Shown: one piece after another, positions 8,440-16,821 of the stretch
How positions within the stretch are numbered: position 1 is the first letter of the stretch
Layout of the letters: the number at the start of each line of letters is the position of its first letter
Origin: an uncultured Bacteroidota bacterium
Lineage (GTDB): Bacteria > Bacteroidota > Bacteroidia > Flavobacteriales > BACL11
DNA: 49,513 nt
Assembly (NCBI GenBank): GCA_902533655.1
Contig: CACAMX010000004.1
Span: forward strand, 1-49,513
Direction of reading: 5' to 3'
Translations under genes and position numbers: made by a program
The notes under the pieces: model-generated
Seen by the model: the letters and a program-made list of their open reading frames with translations, nothing else
Database searches by the model: none
Told to the model about the DNA's origin: nothing

Positions 8440-9351
8440 ATGAGAGTAGCAAGCAATACAGATTTTGGCCCAGCATGGAAAGGTGGAGATAAACCATTTG
8501 CAGCGAGTTATGGCAAACTCATGATGTGGTTTTTCTTGATTACTGACGCCTTAACGTTTTCAGGGTTTCTAGCAGCTTATGGATTTAGCCGATTTAAGTA
8601 TGAGCAATCTTGGCCAGTTCCAGATGAAGTTTTTACTCATTTTCCCTTTATTAAAGGTGAATTCCCATTATTCTTTGTTGCATTAATGACTTTCATTTTA
8701 ATAATGAGCTCTGTAACTATGGTTCTGGCTGTTAATTATGGGCATAAGATGAAAAAAAAGCAAGTGATCCTTTGGTTATCACTTACAATCATTGGTGGTA
8801 TTACTTTTCTAGGCTCTCAAGCTTGGGAATGGGGGCACTTTATTCATGGAGATAAAGGTGCAATAATTACTGATGAAAAGGAAATCATTCATCTTGTTAA
8901 TGATGAAAAAGAAATTTCATCAGTCTATAAGTTTATGGGAGTAGACTCATATTCTAAAGATCGATTTTCGCAGATGAATTATGAACAGTTCGTTGAAAAA
9001 TTTAAATCTCAAAATAAGTATAAATTAAAATCTTCCAAAAAAGTTGTTTTAGATCATAATGATGCCGTTACTTTACTGGAGAGTAAGGGGAAAGATTTTG
9101 TTTTGGGAGCAAATTTGGTGAATAACGAATACGGTCATGCACTATTTGCAGATTACTTCTTTTTTATTACAGGATTTCACGGGTTTCATGTTTTTAGTGG
9201 TGTGGTATTATTAATTATTCTTTTAATTAATGTAATAGCAAATACTTATGAAAGAAGAGGTCATTACGAGATGGTTGAGAAAATTGGTCTATATTGGCAT
9301 TTTGTCGATTTGGTATGGGTTTTTGTTTTTACTTTTTTCTATTTAGTTTAA
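8440..9351 (+). CDS. coxC: Cytochrome c oxidase subunit III
   Basis: A 303-residue membrane subunit of a heme-copper oxidase. Helices are visible at about residues 26-48, 75-98, 109-127, 235-268 and 279-302. The conserved WEWGHFI follows helix 3, and HALFADYFFFITGFHGFHV with YWHFVDLVWVFVF at the end are family signatures. Between helices 3 and 4 there is a polar insert of about 90 residues (roughly 138-228), rich in Lys, Asp and Glu, absent from proteobacterial subunit III; from memory, flavobacterial homologues carry something similar here. The catalytic subunits I and II are not in the window. Nine bases separate it from subunit IV. Confidence 0.9.
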   Translation: MRVASNTDFGPAWKGGDKPFAASYGKLMMWFFLITDALTFSGFLAAYGFSRFKYEQSWPVPDEVFTHFPFIKGEFPLFFVALMTFILIMSSVTMVLAVNYGHKMKKKQVILWLSLTIIGGITFLGSQAWEWGHFIHGDKGAIITDEKEIIHLVNDEKEISSVYKFMGVDSYSKDRFSQMNYEQFVEKFKSQNKYKLKSSKKVVLDHNDAVTLLESKGKDFVLGANLVNNEYGHALFADYFFFITGFHGFHVFSGVVLLIILLINVIANTYERRGHYEMVEKIGLYWHFVDLVWVFVFTFFYLV

Positions 9352-9360
9352 ATTTTAGTT

Positions 9361-9684
9361 ATGTCTTCAAAATCAAATAATAATTGGTGGATTTGGAAAG
9401 TTTTCTGGATACTTTTAATAGTAACTGCTGTAGAAGTAGTGTTAGGAATAATTAAGCCACAATATTTAGTCGAAACAAAACTTCTAGGTACAATCTTGTT
9501 GAACCATGTTTTCATAATCTTGACTATTATTAAGGCTGCTTATATCGTAATGGTATTTATGCACCTTGGAGATGAGAGACCAGCTCTTCAGTGGACAATC
9601 ATTCTACCTGCAATAATACTAATACCTTATTTACTTTTTATTTTACTAACCGAAGGTGGATATACCCACTTTATGAGAATATAG
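9361..9684 (+). CDS. Cytochrome c oxidase subunit IV (caa3/bo3 type)
   Basis: A 107-residue protein with three membrane helices (about 13-30, 40-65 and 76-97) and the MVFMHLGDE segment typical of prokaryotic oxidase subunit IV. It follows subunit III by 9 bases and precedes SCO1 by 2 bases, the usual order in Flavobacteriia. It assists oxidase assembly or stability in the inner membrane. Confidence 0.88.
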   Translation: MSSKSNNNWWIWKVFWILLIVTAVEVVLGIIKPQYLVETKLLGTILLNHVFIILTIIKAAYIVMVFMHLGDERPALQWTIILPAIILIPYLLFILLTEGGYTHFMRI

Positions 9685-9686
9685 GC

Positions 9687-10364
9687 ATGCTTTCAAACAA
9701 TAAATCAATCAGTAAATGGATTGGCTTATCACTGCTTTTGATAATCCCATCTTTTATTTATCTTTTTATTAGTAAAGCAGACAATAATTTCATGAAACTC
9801 TCATTTGTAGGTCCAGAAAATCATGTAATTCCTGAATTTTCTTTTGTCAATCAAAACAATGAAATCATAACAAATGATGACTACAGAGGAAATATTTATG
9901 TTGCAAATTTTTTCTTCACTACATGTCCTACAATATGTCCAATAATGACATATAATATGAGAGTAGTGCAGCAAAGGTTAAGTGTTTATCCAAACATAAA
10001 GTTTTTATCACATTCAATAAATCCAAAAAATGATACTCCCGAAAGACTATTAGATTATGCTAATGAAATGAGAGCAAATTTAATGAATTGGAATTTTGTT
10101 ACAGGTGAAAAAGAGTCCATCTACGATATTGCAAAAGAATATTTTGTGAATGCGGTTGAAGATTCACTTGCCCCTGGTGGGTTTTTTCACTCAGAGTATT
10201 TTGTTCTGGTTGATAAAGAAGGAAAAATCAGATCTGGAATTGATAAAAAGGGAAATATTGTTGGTGTTTATGATGGAACAAAAGACACTGATATAAAAGA
10301 TTTAATTAATGATGTTAAAGTATTAATGGCCGAATATAAAAGACCAAAAAAAGATGAGAAATAA
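9687..10364 (+). CDS. SCO1/SenC-type copper chaperone for oxidase assembly
   Basis: A 225-residue membrane-anchored thioredoxin-fold protein. The start is ATG 9687, two bases after the subunit IV stop; longer versions of the frame only run into the upstream gene. One N-terminal helix (11-28) anchors it to the membrane with the domain in the periplasm. The copper ligands of the family are present: CPTIC with C80 and C84, and H168 in FFHSEY. It delivers copper to the CuA site of subunit II or acts as its thiol reductase. The last 11 bases overlap the next gene, implying co-translation. Confidence 0.9.
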   Translation: MLSNNKSISKWIGLSLLLIIPSFIYLFISKADNNFMKLSFVGPENHVIPEFSFVNQNNEIITNDDYRGNIYVANFFFTTCPTICPIMTYNMRVVQQRLSVYPNIKFLSHSINPKNDTPERLLDYANEMRANLMNWNFVTGEKESIYDIAKEYFVNAVEDSLAPGGFFHSEYFVLVDKEGKIRSGIDKKGNIVGVYDGTKDTDIKDLINDVKVLMAEYKRPKKDEK

Positions 10365-10584
10365 GATATTTTTACTTACATTTTTTTTTCTATTTTACAA
10401 TTTAGATTTATTTTCTCAGTGTGCAATGTGTAAGGCTGTTGTCGAGTCAAATTTAGAAACAGGCTCCCAAGTTGGTAAAGGTTTAAACAATGGAATTTTA
10501 TACCTAATGGCTGTTCCTTATATTGCAATATTTTCTTTTGCTATTCTTTGGTACTTTCAATATAAAAAGTACAAACACTCATAG
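10354..10584 (+). CDS. Small membrane protein with signal peptide and CxxC motif
   Basis: A 76-residue protein with a signal peptide (about 1-21, ending FSQ), immediately followed by CAMC, then a short polar part and a C-terminal membrane helix (about 48-70) containing GILYLMAVPYIA. Proteins with this CAMC...GILYLM layout recur next to SCO1 in Flavobacteriia, but I know no assigned function. The CxxC directly after the signal cleavage site, together with the overlap with SCO1, suggests a role in copper handling or thiol redox during oxidase assembly; this is inference. Confidence 0.8.
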   Translation: MRNKIFLLTFFFLFYNLDLFSQCAMCKAVVESNLETGSQVGKGLNNGILYLMAVPYIAIFSFAILWYFQYKKYKHS

Positions 10585-10585
10585 A

Positions 10586-11914
10586 TTGAAGAACATTATA
10601 AATTTACTTCTATTTCTAGCTTTCAGTTTCAGTTCAATTGCCCAAGAAAAGTGGGACTTACAAAAGTGTTTGAAGCAAGCGAAAGAAAATAATCTTGAAA
10701 TACTAAAACAAAAACTGTTGATTGACGTTGCTAAATCAAATTTAAAGTCATCAAAGTTATCTCTACTACCTGACTTCAACGCTTTTTTAAGCCAGGGATA
10801 TAATTTTGGTAGAGCAATTGATCCACTAACTAATGATTTTACAATTGAAAATATTAGTTCAAATAATTTTTCACTAACCTCATCAGTTGATTTATTTGAC
10901 GGATTTAATAAAATCAATAAAATAAATAGAGATAAGAGTAGTTTAAAATTTTCTGAACTAGAGCTTGAGAGGCTTGTAAATAGAGTCTATATGGACGTAA
11001 TAGATGCTTACTTACAAATAATATTTTGCAAAGAATTGGTTGGTGTGAGTAAACAACAACTCAACATTACAAAGCTTCAGTATGAAAAAAGTTTAAAACT
11101 ATATAATCAGGGGGTATTAGCTAGAGATGCACTATTACAATTTGAATCACAAGTCCTTTCTGAAAAATTAGCTAAGATAAATTCTGAAAATCAGTTAGAA
11201 TTAGCTAAATTAAATTTGCAACAATTTTTAAAAATAGAACAATCAGAAGATTTTGAGATTGAATACATAAAATTGAATGCTGATACAAATTTAACTTATC
11301 CCAAAACCTCTCAAATATATCGATTAGCATTAAATAAATTGCCTGAGTTAAAAGCAGCAGAGAAAAACATATTAATTAGCAAAAAAAACATAAGTATTAC
11401 AAAGAGTAATTTGTTGCCAAAGTTATCATTTAGATCATCTATTGGAACTGGCTATTCAAGCGCAAGAACATCATTGTTCGGAGAAGAGATATCATTTAAA
11501 ACTCAAATTGAAGATAATCTGAGTCAATCGATTGCATTTAATCTGTCGATACCTATTTTTAATGGAAACCAAGTAAGAAATGCGATAACAAGCAGTAAAA
11601 TCGATTTATTGAACAGTGATTATGTTCTTGAGGAAACAAAATTCTTTGTAAGAAAACAAATTGAGATTGCTTACTCTGATTTCAGAACAGCAAGAAAAAA
11701 GTATCAATTTTGTGTAAAGTCTGTTGTTTCAAATAAGCAGACATTTCTGATTTCAAAAAATAAGTATGATCTTGGTATTATTGATACTTTTTCATTTCTA
11801 GAGACAAAAAGCAAACTAAATAAAGCTGAATCAGATTTAATTAGAGCAAAATATGATTATGTATTTAAATCAAAAATATTAGATTACTATATGGGTAAAA
11901 ATTTAAATTTGTAA
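10586..11914 (+). CDS. TolC-family outer-membrane efflux protein
   Basis: An OEP-domain protein of 442 residues if started at TTG 10586. That start gives a clean signal peptide (MKNIINLLLFLAFSFSSIAQ) and begins two bases after the stop of the previous gene; the alternative start at 10523 would add a non-signal-like extension and lie inside the upstream gene. Long heptad-containing helices and the two half repeats typical of TolC trimers can be followed, with IFNGNQVRNAI in the second half. It forms the outer-membrane channel for a tripartite exporter together with the adaptor encoded one base downstream. Confidence 0.88.
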   Translation: MKNIINLLLFLAFSFSSIAQEKWDLQKCLKQAKENNLEILKQKLLIDVAKSNLKSSKLSLLPDFNAFLSQGYNFGRAIDPLTNDFTIENISSNNFSLTSSVDLFDGFNKINKINRDKSSLKFSELELERLVNRVYMDVIDAYLQIIFCKELVGVSKQQLNITKLQYEKSLKLYNQGVLARDALLQFESQVLSEKLAKINSENQLELAKLNLQQFLKIEQSEDFEIEYIKLNADTNLTYPKTSQIYRLALNKLPELKAAEKNILISKKNISITKSNLLPKLSFRSSIGTGYSSARTSLFGEEISFKTQIEDNLSQSIAFNLSIPIFNGNQVRNAITSSKIDLLNSDYVLEETKFFVRKQIEIAYSDFRTARKKYQFCVKSVVSNKQTFLISKNKYDLGIIDTFSFLETKSKLNKAESDLIRAKYDYVFKSKILDYYMGKNLNL

Positions 11915-11915
11915 C

Positions 11916-13154
11916 ATGATGAGTTTCATTATTTTATTGGTAATATCAATTTCAATTTTCTTTTTTGCCATTAGAAATAAAAATAATTTGCTAAGGAAAC
12001 TTTCTATTTCACTTTTTATTATTTGTATAGTTTTATTTGCTCTAAGTAAGTTTGGTATTATTTCATCAAAAAAAACAATTGAAGTTAATCAGTCAGTTGT
12101 TTCTTTAAATGATATTGTAGAAACAATTTCAGCAACTGGTAAAATTCAACCACAGACAGAAATAAAAATAAGCGCTGATGTTTCTGGAGAAATTGTTGAG
12201 CTCCTTGTTAAGGAAGGTGATGATGTAATAAAGGGTGATTTATTGCTAAAGATAAAATCTGACATATATCTTTCCATATTAGAAAGAGCTGAAGCATCTT
12301 TAAATAGTTCACTTGCAAATCTGTTAATGGCTGAAGCTCAGTTTCAAGAATCCCAGCAAAACTTCAATAGAAATAAAAAACTTCTTGAAAGTGAAGCAAT
12401 TTCAATTGCTGACTTTGAAAAGATAGAGTCACAGTATAAGGTGTCAAAGTTAAATGTCGAAAGTGCTAAATATGCTATAATTAGCTCTGAAGCATCTGTA
12501 AAAGAAGCAAAAGAAAATTTGGCAAAAACAAAAATTTATGCACCAAAAAATGGAACAATTTCTAGATTAAATGTTGAAATTGGTGAAAGAGTTGTTGGCA
12601 CTGCTCAAATGACTGGTACTGAGATTTTAAGTCTAGCAAATTTAGATGAAATGGAGGTTGTTGTTGAGGTTAATGAAAATGATATTTTAAATGTAGAAAT
12701 TGGAGATAAGGTTGATATTGAAGTCGATGCATTAGCAAATCAAAATTTTAATGGCATAGTCTCAGAAATCGCTAATTCTGCCGATTATGTCGGTATTAGT
12801 GCAGATCAATTAACAACTTTCAAAGTTAAGATTCAAATAGTTGATGTTGCTAATTTCAAGCCGGGTATGACTGCAACGGTTGACATAATTACTGCAAAGC
12901 TTGATAATGTATTAAGTGTTCCTGTTGAATCAATTACTTTAAGATATGATTCAATTTCTGATAAAAAAAATGAATGTGTTTTTTTGATAATTGATGATGA
13001 GGTAAAAAAAGTAAATGTGGAAACAGGTATTCAAGATATTGATTTCATACAAGTAAAGCAGGGACTCGCAATAGATCAAAAAATTGTTAGCGGACCATAT
13101 GATATTTTAAATTTGAGACTAAGTTCAAAGTCAAAAATAAAAGTCTTAAATTAA
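11916..13154 (+). CDS. Membrane-fusion (HlyD/MacA-type) efflux adaptor
   Basis: A 412-residue periplasmic adaptor. ATISATGKIQPQ-like sequence (about 71-79) opens the lipoyl half-motif, a coiled-coil hairpin spans about 125-205, and the second lipoyl half contains IYAPKNGTISRLNVE, followed by a beta-barrel region (VVVEVNENDI...). The N-terminus has two hydrophobic stretches (3-19 and 28-44), unusual for this family; a TTG at 11988 would leave just the second one as the anchor. The inner-membrane transporter partner is not in this operon. It overlaps tsaB by one base (TAATG). Confidence 0.87.
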   Translation: MMSFIILLVISISIFFFAIRNKNNLLRKLSISLFIICIVLFALSKFGIISSKKTIEVNQSVVSLNDIVETISATGKIQPQTEIKISADVSGEIVELLVKEGDDVIKGDLLLKIKSDIYLSILERAEASLNSSLANLLMAEAQFQESQQNFNRNKKLLESEAISIADFEKIESQYKVSKLNVESAKYAIISSEASVKEAKENLAKTKIYAPKNGTISRLNVEIGERVVGTAQMTGTEILSLANLDEMEVVVEVNENDILNVEIGDKVDIEVDALANQNFNGIVSEIANSADYVGISADQLTTFKVKIQIVDVANFKPGMTATVDIITAKLDNVLSVPVESITLRYDSISDKKNECVFLIIDDEVKKVNVETGIQDIDFIQVKQGLAIDQKIVSGPYDILNLRLSSKSKIKVLN

Positions 13155-13825
13155 TGGCTTTAAGCCTTTGTATAGATACCTCGTCCAAGAACTGTTCAGT
13201 TGCAATTTTTGAAAATTCAAAATTAATTTCTTCAAAAGAAAATAAATTTGACAGGCCTTCTCATTCAGAAAATATTAATGTTTATATAGATGCTTTAATC
13301 AAAGAAAAAAAAATAAATTTTTCTGATTTTGATTTTTTTGTTGTTAACAAGGGACCTGGGTCTTTCACTGGTTTAAGAATAGGCACAGCTGTAATCAAAG
13401 CTTTTTGTTTTGCAAACAATAAACCATTAGTTGCAATTTCTTCGTCAAGAGTTATGTCTGAGATAGTTTTAAAAACTAAAAATGAATACGATATATATTG
13501 TCCTGTTATTGATGCAAGAGGCAATGAAGTTTATTTTGCACAGTTTGATAAAAAAAGTAATACAATTGTTGACACGTGTCTCATACCTATTTGTGAAATA
13601 AAATCATTCATTAATAAAAATCTGAATTATATTTTTTTTGGAGATGCTGCTTATAAAATTCAAAATACTTTAAAGTTTAAAAATTTAAAATTCTTTTCTG
13701 AAATTTATCCCTCAGCAATAGCGATGGGTTCAATTGCATATGAAAAATTTAAAAATAAAAACTTTGAAAACTTAGAAAATTTTGAGCCTAATTACATGAA
13801 AGATTTTATAGTTAATAAAAAGTAA
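13154..13825 (+). CDS. tsaB: tRNA threonylcarbamoyladenosine synthesis protein TsaB
   Basis: A 223-residue ASKHA-fold protein close in length to E. coli TsaB (231). It starts with LCIDTSSKNCSVAI (phosphate-1-like strand) and contains GPGSFTGLRIG (about residues 68-78), the family hallmark. TsaB is the non-catalytic dimer partner of TsaD and needed for t6A37 formation on ANN-decoding tRNAs. Its start codon overlaps the stop of the adaptor gene, so its expression is tied to the efflux genes although there is no functional link. No other t6A gene is in the window. Confidence 0.92.
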   Translation: MALSLCIDTSSKNCSVAIFENSKLISSKENKFDRPSHSENINVYIDALIKEKKINFSDFDFFVVNKGPGSFTGLRIGTAVIKAFCFANNKPLVAISSSRVMSEIVLKTKNEYDIYCPVIDARGNEVYFAQFDKKSNTIVDTCLIPICEIKSFINKNLNYIFFGDAAYKIQNTLKFKNLKFFSEIYPSAIAMGSIAYEKFKNKNFENLENFEPNYMKDFIVNKK

Positions 13826-13878
13826 AAAATCAATAAAATTTGGTTTAAAATTATTTTGTTATTTGTTTATACAATATT

Positions 13879-13886
13879 TAATTTTG
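13879..13886 (+). promoter_or_regulatory. gcvP promoter -7 element (TAATTTTG) with -33 TTTG
   Basis: An exact TAnnTTTG match ending 9 bases before the gcvP ATG at 13896; a TTTG at 13855-13858 sits 20 bases upstream, matching the -33 element spacing known for Bacteroidota promoters. The mRNA would be leaderless or nearly so. Confidence 0.75.
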
Positions 13887-13895
13887 TAAAAAAAA

Positions 13896-16769
13896 ATGAA
13901 GTTCTCAGACAGACATATCGGACCTTCTTTAAATGAACAAAGAAAAATGCTCAACGAAATTGGACTGAGTAGCATACAAGAGCTTATTGATCAGACACTT
14001 CCAAGTCAAATTAGGCTTAATAAAAAAATTGACTTACCGGAACAATTAAGTGAGAGCAGATTTATAGAACATTTATATCATATCGGTAAAAAAAATAAAA
14101 ACTACAGATCATATATTGGGCTAGGATATTACAATACTATACTTCCTGGAGTAATTCAAAGAAACATTCTTGAAAATCCTGGATGGTATACTGCATATAC
14201 ACCTTATCAAGCTGAAATTGCTCAGGGTAGGTTAGAAGCATTGTTAAATTATCAAACTATGATATGTGATTTAACTGCTATGGACTTAGCTAATGCATCT
14301 CTATTAGATGAAGCAACAGCCGCTTCAGAGGCAATGCTTATGCTTTATAACTCTAGAGATAGGTTTAAAAAGAAATCAAATTGTAATAAGTTTTTTGTTT
14401 CATCTGACTGTTTTCCACAAACGATTTCTTTATTGGAAACAAGATCAGAACCTTTAGGAATTGAACTTGTCATTTCTTCAATTAAGGAAGTTGAAATTAA
14501 TGAAAGCTTTTTTGGATCAATTTTACAGTATCCTAATTCAAACGGTGCAGTTATAGACAATAAACAGTTTGTTTCTGATCTAAAAAAGTTTAATATTGGA
14601 TTAGTAGTTGCAGCTGATTTGTTGTCTTTAACATTATTGAATCCCCCCGGAGAATGGGGAGCTGATGTGGTTGTTGGAACAACACAAAGGTTTGGTATTC
14701 CACTTGGGTATGGAGGGCCTCATGCTGCTTACTTTGCTACAAAAGAATCCTACAAAAGAAATATTCCTGGAAGAATTATTGGTATATCACAAGATGTTGA
14801 TGAAAATAAAGCACTAAGAATGGCTTTACAAACTAGAGAACAACATATTAAGAGAGAGAGAGCAACATCAAATATTTGTACTGCTCAAGTTTTACTTGCA
14901 GTAATGGCAGGAATGTATTCTGTTTATCATGGTTCTAGTGGACTCAAATCAATTAGTAATAAAATCCACAGGTTAACTCTTATGCTTTCTGAGGGCCTTA
15001 AACAGTTAGGATACCTTCAAAAAAATAATGTTTTTTTTGATACTTTACATATCAATGTCGGAAATATATCAATTGATAATATTAGAACGTACGCTGAAGT
15101 AGCTAAAATCAATTTTAATTATATTGATGATAAAAATTTAACAATATCAATTGATGAAAAAGATGATGAGAAAAACATTGCAGATATATTAGATGTATTT
15201 GCAAAAAGCTGCAAACATTCTGATTCTCAAAACCTAATTAATGAATTGCCTAATGTAAGAACAAGAAACGGATCAATTTATGACAGTGTTTTTGAAAGAA
15301 AAAGTGAATTTTTAACGCACCATGTTTTCAATAGTTATCATTCTGAAACAGCTCTAATGAGGTATATTAAAAGTCTTGAGAATAAAGACTTAAGTTTAAC
15401 TAAATCAATGATTCCTTTAGGTTCATGTACAATGAAGCTCAATTCTGCTACTGAGCTTTTTGCGTTAAGCTGGCCATCATTTAGTAATTTACATCCATTT
15501 GCTCCATTAAACCAAACTAGAGGTTATAGTATTATGTTTCATGAGTTAGAGGAGATGCTTTGTGAAATTACCGGTTTTGACGCGATAAGTTTGCAGCCTA
15601 ATTCTGGTGCACAAGGGGAGTATGCTGGTTTAATGGTTATTAGGCAATATCATAAAAGTAATGGGGACAGCAATCGTAATATTTGTCTTATTCCTTCATC
15701 CGCCCATGGAACTAATCCTGCATCTGCTGTAATGGCTGGCATGAAAGTTGTAGTTATTAAATGTGATGAAAAGGGTAATATTGATTTTGAAGATTTAAAA
15801 GAAAAGGCAGAAGAGCATTCTCATAACTTAGCAGCTTTGATGATTACTTATCCATCAACACATGGAGTCTTTGAAGAAAAAATCATTGAAATTAACAATA
15901 CAATTCATGAAAACGGAGGACAGGTTTATATGGATGGAGCAAATATGAACGCACAGGTTGGATTAACTAACCCTGCTATAATTGGCGCAGATGTTTGTCA
16001 TTTAAATTTACACAAAACTTTTGCTATTCCTCACGGAGGAGGGGGTCCAGGCATGGGGCCTATAGGAGTAAAAAAACATCTGAAAAATTTTTTACCAACA
16101 AATCCTATTATTAAAGTTGGAGGAAAAAAACCGATTAAAGCCATTTCTGCTGCACCTTGGGGCAGTGCTTCAATTTTGACAATTTCATATGCTTACATAA
16201 AAATGTTAGGGGAGGAAGGTTTGAGGCAGTCAACAGAAATAGCAATTTTAAATGCTAACTATATTAAGAAAAAATTAGAAAGTTCATATAACATTTTATA
16301 TTTAGGAGAAAAAAATAGAGTTGGTCACGAGATGATAATTGATTGTAGACCATTCAAGGCTTTAAACATTGAAGTTTCTGACATAGCAAAAAGGTTAATG
16401 GATTACGGCTTTCATGCTCCAACTGTCTCATTTCCTGTCCCTGGTACAATGATGATAGAGCCAACTGAAAGTGAAAATTTAGAAGAAATTAACAGATTTT
16501 GTGAAGCAATGATTGGAATTAAAAATGAAATTAATGAAATAGCTGAGGGTATTGCCGATAAAGTTGATAATGTAATTAAGAACTCTCCTCATACCATCAA
16601 TATGCTTATGTCAGAGAAATGGAATCACTCTTACTCAAGAGAGAAAGCTGCATTTCCATTGCATTGGGTTAGAAAAGACAAGTTTTGGCCATCAGTTGCA
16701 CGAATTAAAGAAAGTTATGGAGATAGAAATTTAATATGCTCATGCGTTCCAATTGAAGAGTATAATTAA
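13896..16769 (+). CDS. gcvP: Glycine dehydrogenase (decarboxylating), P-protein GcvP
   Basis: A full-length 957-residue single-chain P-protein. It decarboxylates glycine with pyridoxal phosphate and passes the aminomethyl group to the lipoyl H-protein in the cytoplasmic glycine cleavage system. The N-terminal (about 1-430) and C-terminal (about 450-930) aminotransferase-like halves are both complete; the PLP lysine is K707 in [15 protein letters not shown] and the substrate region [10 protein letters not shown] is intact. It has its own promoter and is the sole gene of its unit as far as can be seen; gcvH and gcvT are not nearby. Confidence 0.97.
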   Translation: MKFSDRHIGPSLNEQRKMLNEIGLSSIQELIDQTLPSQIRLNKKIDLPEQLSESRFIEHLYHIGKKNKNYRSYIGLGYYNTILPGVIQRNILENPGWYTAYTPYQAEIAQGRLEALLNYQTMICDLTAMDLANASLLDEATAASEAMLMLYNSRDRFKKKSNCNKFFVSSDCFPQTISLLETRSEPLGIELVISSIKEVEINESFFGSILQYPNSNGAVIDNKQFVSDLKKFNIGLVVAADLLSLTLLNPPGEWGADVVVGTTQRFGIPLGYGGPHAAYFATKESYKRNIPGRIIGISQDVDENKALRMALQTREQHIKRERATSNICTAQVLLAVMAGMYSVYHGSSGLKSISNKIHRLTLMLSEGLKQLGYLQKNNVFFDTLHINVGNISIDNIRTYAEVAKINFNYIDDKNLTISIDEKDDEKNIADILDVFAKSCKHSDSQNLINELPNVRTRNGSIYDSVFERKSEFLTHHVFNSYHSETALMRYIKSLENKDLSLTKSMIPLGSCTMKLNSATELFALSWPSFSNLHPFAPLNQTRGYSIMFHELEEMLCEITGFDAISLQPNSGAQGEYAGLMVIRQYHKSNGDSNRNICLIPSSAHGTNPASAVMAGMKVVVIKCDEKGNIDFEDLKEKAEEHSHNLAALMITYPSTHGVFEEKIIEINNTIHENGGQVYMDGANMNAQVGLTNPAIIGADVCHLNLHKTFAIPHGGGGPGMGPIGVKKHLKNFLPTNPIIKVGGKKPIKAISAAPWGSASILTISYAYIKMLGEEGLRQSTEIAILNANYIKKKLESSYNILYLGEKNRVGHEMIIDCRPFKALNIEVSDIAKRLMDYGFHAPTVSFPVPGTMMIEPTESENLEEINRFCEAMIGIKNEINEIAEGIADKVDNVIKNSPHTINMLMSEKWNHSYSREKAAFPLHWVRKDKFWPSVARIKESYGDRNLICSCVPIEEYN

Positions 16770-16793
16770 TTAGATACATTAACAAATAAGATT

Positions 16794-16801
16794 TATATTT
16801 G
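16794..16801 (+). promoter_or_regulatory. -7 element (TATATTTG) before the first T9SS surface protein
   Basis: An exact TAnnTTTG match 20 bases before the ATG at 16822. The surrounding bases (TTTATATTTGTTAT) are shared, apart from flanking positions, with the element before the paralogue at 20273, suggesting common regulation. Confidence 0.6.
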
Positions 16802-16821
16802 TTATAATATAAATATTAACT

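Noticed and set aside
9591-9686. Extension of the SCO1 gene to 9591
   Set aside because: It lies inside the subunit IV gene; ATG 9687 gives a normal membrane anchor 2 bases after the upstream stop.
10523-10585. Upstream extension of the TolC-like gene to 10523
   Set aside because: It lies inside the preceding gene and destroys the signal peptide; TTG 10586 yields a typical one directly after the previous stop.
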